Shown here: in pieces, positions 59,371 to 64,000 of the stretch
Numbering within the stretch: the stretch's first letter is position 1
How the letters are laid out: the number at the start of each line of letters is the position of its first letter
NCBI GenBank assembly: GCA_021442155.1
Contig: CM038221.1
Location: 40,495,648-40,559,647 of the forward strand
DNA length: 64,000 nucleotides
Direction of reading: 5' to 3'
Origin: Cymbidium sinense
Taxonomy: Eukaryota > Streptophyta > Magnoliopsida > Asparagales > Orchidaceae
The notes under the pieces: model-generated
Database searches by the model: none
Seen by the model: only the letters and a program-made list of their open reading frames with translations
What the model was told of the DNA's origin: nothing
Program-made: the position numbers and the translations under genes

Positions 59371-62124
59371 TGAGATTATTCAAATGATAATCAATGACAT
59401 AAAAAATATATATATACCACTATGAAGATTTAACTAAAGAAAATTAACAATTTCCTTATGAAGCTTTTAAAATTTATCAATATAATAAATAATCAAACAA
59501 ATATAAACTATTATTATATTACATTTCCAATAAATTGATTCCAATAGAATATTATAAATTTTTTAGATATGTTTTTACTTCTTTTTTTCAAACTTATACA
59601 CCATGAAAAATTTCTTAATAATATTCTTTAAAATACTCTCACAATTAGACTTTAAAACTTTAGCAATAAATTAAATCATTAATATTCAACTATCACAAAA
59701 TAATATTCATAACAATAATCATCTTAACAATTCTCTAATTTGACAATATATATAATTCTTCAAAACATAAAATATTTGGATATCAAGTTTTATATCTATA
59801 ACAATAGGAATTATATCCAACCTTTTTTTTCCTTTATCTAGCATGTTTGTTGGCATCAAAACTTACTCAATCTTAATTTTTTGATATTCTAATTTAAGTC
59901 ACTTGACTGGAAATTTTCAATGCTTATATTGATTGCTCGGACTGTGATTGGCCTACCCCATATTTGAACTTCTACAAGTAAATTAATCTATTCAAATCCA
60001 ATCTTTGATCATCTCTAAGATGTAACCTTAAGTTGCTTAGTTTAAAATCCTAACCAAGTTTTCAAGACTGGACTAAACTACAAACAACCTTAGATTAACC
60101 ATAAGCTCTCAATTAAACCAAAGTATAAATGGTGGTGGGTGGCCATTTAATGAGATTAAAAAATGAAAAAAGCTATAAATTTTTAGCTTAATTTATAAGG
60201 ATGAGATATAAAGTTATAGTGGAATGTTAAAAGGTTTCATATAATATAGTGTAAGAACTTCCAAGACTTGGAATTGGCTAGCTTGGGTTGATTTTAAAGA
60301 TCTATTTGAGAAATGGGTTTAAGTGAGATAAAATGTTGAAAATAAGTATAAGTGATTAGCTAAGAATTTGAACTAATAATCAAGAGCAAATGGTTATATT
60401 CAATAGAGTTTTATATGAGTGTTGAGAGGTAGAAAATAAAGCTAAATCTTAGGCTTGCTTAGTTTAGCAGTGAGCTTAAAGTGAAACTATAGAGTAGATG
60501 TAAGGTTTGAGATAGGTGATAGTTAGTCTTGGAGGATATTATAAACATGCAAAGAGATACTAAAAAATTAAGAGCAAGAAAGTAAAAGAGTAAAAGTAAA
60601 TATAAAATAGAATGAAAGATAGCTATCTTATCTCACAAAAACAAAATAAAACTTAACCTGCAAACTTTAAGCTATCAAAGAGCAATATTTCACTTAACAT
60701 AATTAATTCAACAACTAAAGTTATGAAAAATTTTAGCTCATATTTATAGACATTACAAATTTATGGCTAAAACTTTTTAAGGAAAAAAGATTTAAAAATA
60801 GACAAAAAGGAAGGATTGATGGTTATTTATGAAAGAAAAACTCCAACCACACATTTTTAATATCTCCTTCATGTCATGATCAGTTGTATATGTTTCTAAA
60901 TAAAAAATAAAAATATTAAAAAATAAATTATATATTATAATTGAAGAATTTTAAAGTATGAGTTCTTTTTTAAGATGTTGCTTGAGCTCTTATAGTTGGG
61001 TCTATTATTTGATCTCTTCCCTAGACTTTAGCTTTAGCTCTTATCATTATGCTATTAATTTAATTTTTTTTAATCCATTTGATATTCATTTTCTTGACCA
61101 TTATGATGTAATAAATTATGTATCCACTAGGTTTATCCATAAAATCTAGAAGTTTTGATTTAATCTATGTGGATTATTAAAGGTTGGCTTAAATCAATTC
61201 TATGTTAAGCACTACTGGGCTTATCCCTAAATTTTAATTAACCTTAATTATATCCAGTGGGTAAATTGGTGGTTAAAGCCTTCAATTATCTTATCGAATG
61301 GTGAATCATGTTTAAATCAACCATTAAATTATTTAATTTTAGTTGTGATTTAAGTTTGACCAAAAAGAGTCAACAAAACTCCAAAATCACTAAATCCTAA
61401 GCAAATGATCATTTTGGATCAATTAATCTATATATCTAACTAGAAATCTTACAATATATACATAAATTAATCCAAACTATCCATTGAACTAGGTCATATA
61501 AAGCTATAACTCTCAGTATCTCATTTAAGCCCAACTAAATTAAAAGTGCCAAAGTATTTAAATTAGAGTAATTAATTTTAGCCATTGATTCTTCTATGTT
61601 ATAATAAGTTATACATAACCTAATTGAGCCAAATTAATTTTTATTTTAATTAAACTTTTGAGCCCTAGCTAGCCTAAGTTTATCCGTTTAGCTTATTAGG
61701 ACCAAGGCCATCAACTTGGCTAAAATTATTAAACCCATGCCTTATATTGAATTCCAATAGGTCAATAATAGGTGAACCATGATTAATTAGGCATCTATTG
61801 GGCCAATTGGCTCATTGAAACCATATTTGCAATATTTAAACCCTTAAGGCCAACTTGACTAGTTTGGCATAATTTACTCAAGACAAGCTTTATTTTGACC
61901 AATCATATTTAACTCAAGCCTACTTGACCAAAGGATCAACCCAATTGGCCCAATTAGCTCATCAAACACAACCCAATTTGACCCTTAAGATCATTTTGAC
62001 CAAATTTGCTTAATTCAATCTATCTAATCAATCTCAATTAATTCATTATACACAAATTGAATCTTACTTAATCCCAATTATTTATAACTTCTTATTAATA
62101 GAACCTAATTGAATCCATTGAACC
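59371..62124. other. AT-rich DNA, no gene seen
   Basis: No domain or RNA gene is recognisable. From about 61180 to 62110 short words such as CCAATTGGCCCAATTAGCTC and CAATTGGCTCATTGAAACC recur loosely, giving a degenerate low-complexity texture directly before the viral fragment. Confidence 0.55.
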
Positions 62125-62962
62125 ATTTTGCTGAATTTAGTACTTTTGCCTTCATATATGTTGATGAAATTCTTATTTTTAACAATACTCTACCTCTCCA
62201 CTTAAAACATTTAACACTATTTTCACAAAATGCCTATAAATATGGTATTACTTTAAGCAAGAAAAAAGCAGTCTTTGTAACTTAGAATATAGAATTTTTA
62301 GGTCTGAATATAGATCAAGGAGCTATTGAATTACAAGACCATATTTTACAAAAAATTGATCACATTTTCACTATTAATCAAAAAAAATTACAAAGATATC
62401 TATGATGTATTAATTATGCTAAAACATTTATTTAAAATTTAGAAACTTTAAGAACCCCTTTACAAAAGAAACTTAGAAAAAATATGGCCTAAAATTGGGA
62501 CAAAGACGATGAAAGTATCTTACAAAATATTAAGTTAGCTTGTAAAAATATTTCTAAATTAAATCTTCCGAATAATGGAAAAAATTAATTATTGAAACTA
62601 ATAGTTCAGAAACATGTTGGGGTGCTATCTTAAAAGCTAAACAAAATGATAAAAAATTTATAGAGATATGCCTCAGGAACGTATACTCCAACAGAACAAA
62701 ATTGTCATATTAATGAAAAAAAAATTTAGCTATTAAAAAAGAAATTAACAATTTTGAAATATTTTTAAATGAGCATTTTATTATGATGATAGATAATAAG
62801 ATATCCATTTCTTATACAAAAGGCAAAATAATTGATTCGCTCCCTAATAAACAATTTATTCGATGATAAAGCTGGTTTTGCATATAGTTTTGATTTAAAA
62901 TATATTGAAGGAAAAAATAATTGTCTTGTTGATACTCTAACTCAAGAATTTTGTAAGATATG
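62125..62962 (+). pseudogene. Endogenous pararetrovirus (Caulimoviridae) remnant: RT and RNase H
   Basis: Reading left to right, shifted frames recover the RT palm end, with Y-V-D-E where the family has Y-x-D-D. The F-L-G-L-N-I segment, the RT thumb and an RNase H part follow. RNase H carries the S-G-T-Y-T-P-T-E and H-I-N-E-K words typical of plant pararetroviruses rather than of Ty3 elements. It closes with an E-G-K-N-N-C-L-V-D-T-L segment near 62910. At least eight stops or shifts are present and one catalytic aspartate is changed, so it is an inert fossil. No LTR, protease or coat region is present upstream; the left break is near 62125. The genus cannot be set from this fragment. Confidence 0.75.
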
Positions 62963-63990
62963 AGTACTAAGCAAGAAATAGAATTACACCATGACAAATT
63001 ACCAAATACTATGGATCTTGATATAGCTTCAGACAAAAATTCAACCAAGTCTGACGAGCATCTTATCGATAATTACCTCCAAGTCTCGAGTTCCAAATAT
63101 AGAAATTGGAATTCAAAATATCATATGGAAACAAAGTACTAACTAAATTACAAAAAGTTAAGTAATATCTCTCTAGCAAATTAGACGAAGAGGATTTACC
63201 TTCTGTCTCTCAATTACACACTATGCGCAAAATACAAGACCATAATCCTTCTGAGAATATCAGCCTAACTAAAAAAGATAGCTCAACTGAGCAAACTACA
63301 AATACATATTCAACAGTTCTTCTCAAAGAAACAAAAATGCAGAAAAATATACTTGAAATAGCAGAAGAATGACAACAATTCTTTTATTTCAAGAATGAAT
63401 TAAGCCACAAATATATTTTCACTCTCAAGGAAATATAAACGTAGCATATATTTATGGAGATACAGATTCTAAAATACTTGAAGAATTATATTTCAGTGGA
63501 TTACTTAAGATGATAGATTTGAAACTAGCATTGTATTAAGTAAACTACCTAAATCATTTATTGAAGCGGTTGAAATATTACAATCTTTTTTAAAGCATTG
63601 GAATATATATATATCAAACTATTTCAAACATGTCCCAAATTAATTGAAGGAACCATTATAATTATTCAACTTGGAATTAGCAGCGAGCCATTATACCCAA
63701 AGTACGTGAAAAATAAGAAATTTTCAAAATGAAACAAAGATAAAGAACTTTATCAGTTATGGATCGAGATCAAGAAAATAGATTCAACAAACATATGGGT
63801 TTATCAATGCTCAAATAATATGTTTATTTATAGTCATTGCAAGCTCCATACCAAGAAGATACATAAAGTAATGTATATAAAATGGACCAACATATTGTTG
63901 AAATATACAATACAAGCTAGCGCTAAAATAAAAGAATAATTTTGCAAAAGATGCAAAAAGAAAGATTACATAGCTGCATTTTTTGTAAAC
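62963..63990 (+). pseudogene. Unassigned frame downstream of the pararetroviral RNase H
   Basis: Plus-strand pieces continue after the RNase H: a serine- and charge-rich part (about 62960-63350), then a more ordered part (about 63400-63900) that gives L-S-K-L-P-K-S-F-I-E-A-V-E and L-I-E-G-T-I-I-I-I-Q-L-G segments between frameshifts. Its position and similar decay suggest it belongs to the same viral insertion. I do not recognise the family, and it runs towards the window edge. Confidence 0.45.
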
Positions 63991-64000
63991 ATAAAAATTC

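Overview
The window looks like nuclear DNA of a flowering plant. It is AT-rich, has no operons or intact host genes, and is built almost entirely from plant transposable elements nested in one another: Ty3/gypsy LTR retrotransposons, hAT transposons, an RTE-type LINE, several MITEs and one integrated pararetrovirus remnant. The only host-gene sequence I recognise is the 5' end of an RGLG-type copine/RING ubiquitin-ligase gene on the minus strand (about 22.2-24.4 kb). I cannot name the species. No rRNA, tRNA or CRISPR array was recognised.

Layout. At 0.6-1.1 kb lies a DNA element with long inverted repeats. At 2.5-8.0 kb is an old Ty3 element on the minus strand with both LTRs. At 8.3-10.7 kb a second copy of the long-TIR element is split by a minus-strand RTE LINE. 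At 11.6-16.8 kb is a 5.1-kb hAT element with a perfect 8-bp target duplication, a broken transposase gene and an internal minisatellite. From 16.8 to 22.2 kb there is gene-poor AT-rich DNA. The RGLG 5' end follows, with a Mutator-type MITE nested in a Tourist-like MITE in its leader intron. At 24.7-36.8 kb is a large Tat-like Ty3 element (A) with a 5-bp target duplication. It carries a LINE fragment and an internally deleted hAT relative, and it has an antisense open reading frame (aORF) after pol. At 37.0-46.0 kb is a related element (B) that has lost its protease-RT region and the C-terminal part of integrase but keeps an aORF region. At 46.3-54.4 kb a third hAT element is split by a chromovirus (C) that landed 3 bp from the hAT end. 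From 54.4 to 62.1 kb there is AT-rich DNA with two MITEs and a diverged 0.7-kb direct duplication. From 62.1 kb to the end is a decayed caulimovirid polymerase fragment with a further unassigned frame.

How the parts relate. Target duplications allow the order of events to be read: hAT3 before element C, element A before its LINE and hAT insertions, the Tourist-like MITE before the Mutator-type MITE, and the long-TIR element before the LINE. The most interesting feature is shared by elements A and B. Between pol and the 3' LTR each carries a convergent minus-strand gene with a matching TATA-box core, a leader filled with tandem repeats that look unrelated between the two elements, and a conserved C-terminal protein segment. 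Each also has a further tandem-repeat block in the pol 3' untranslated region. All coding regions carry stops and frameshifts, so every coordinate given for a pseudogene is approximate.
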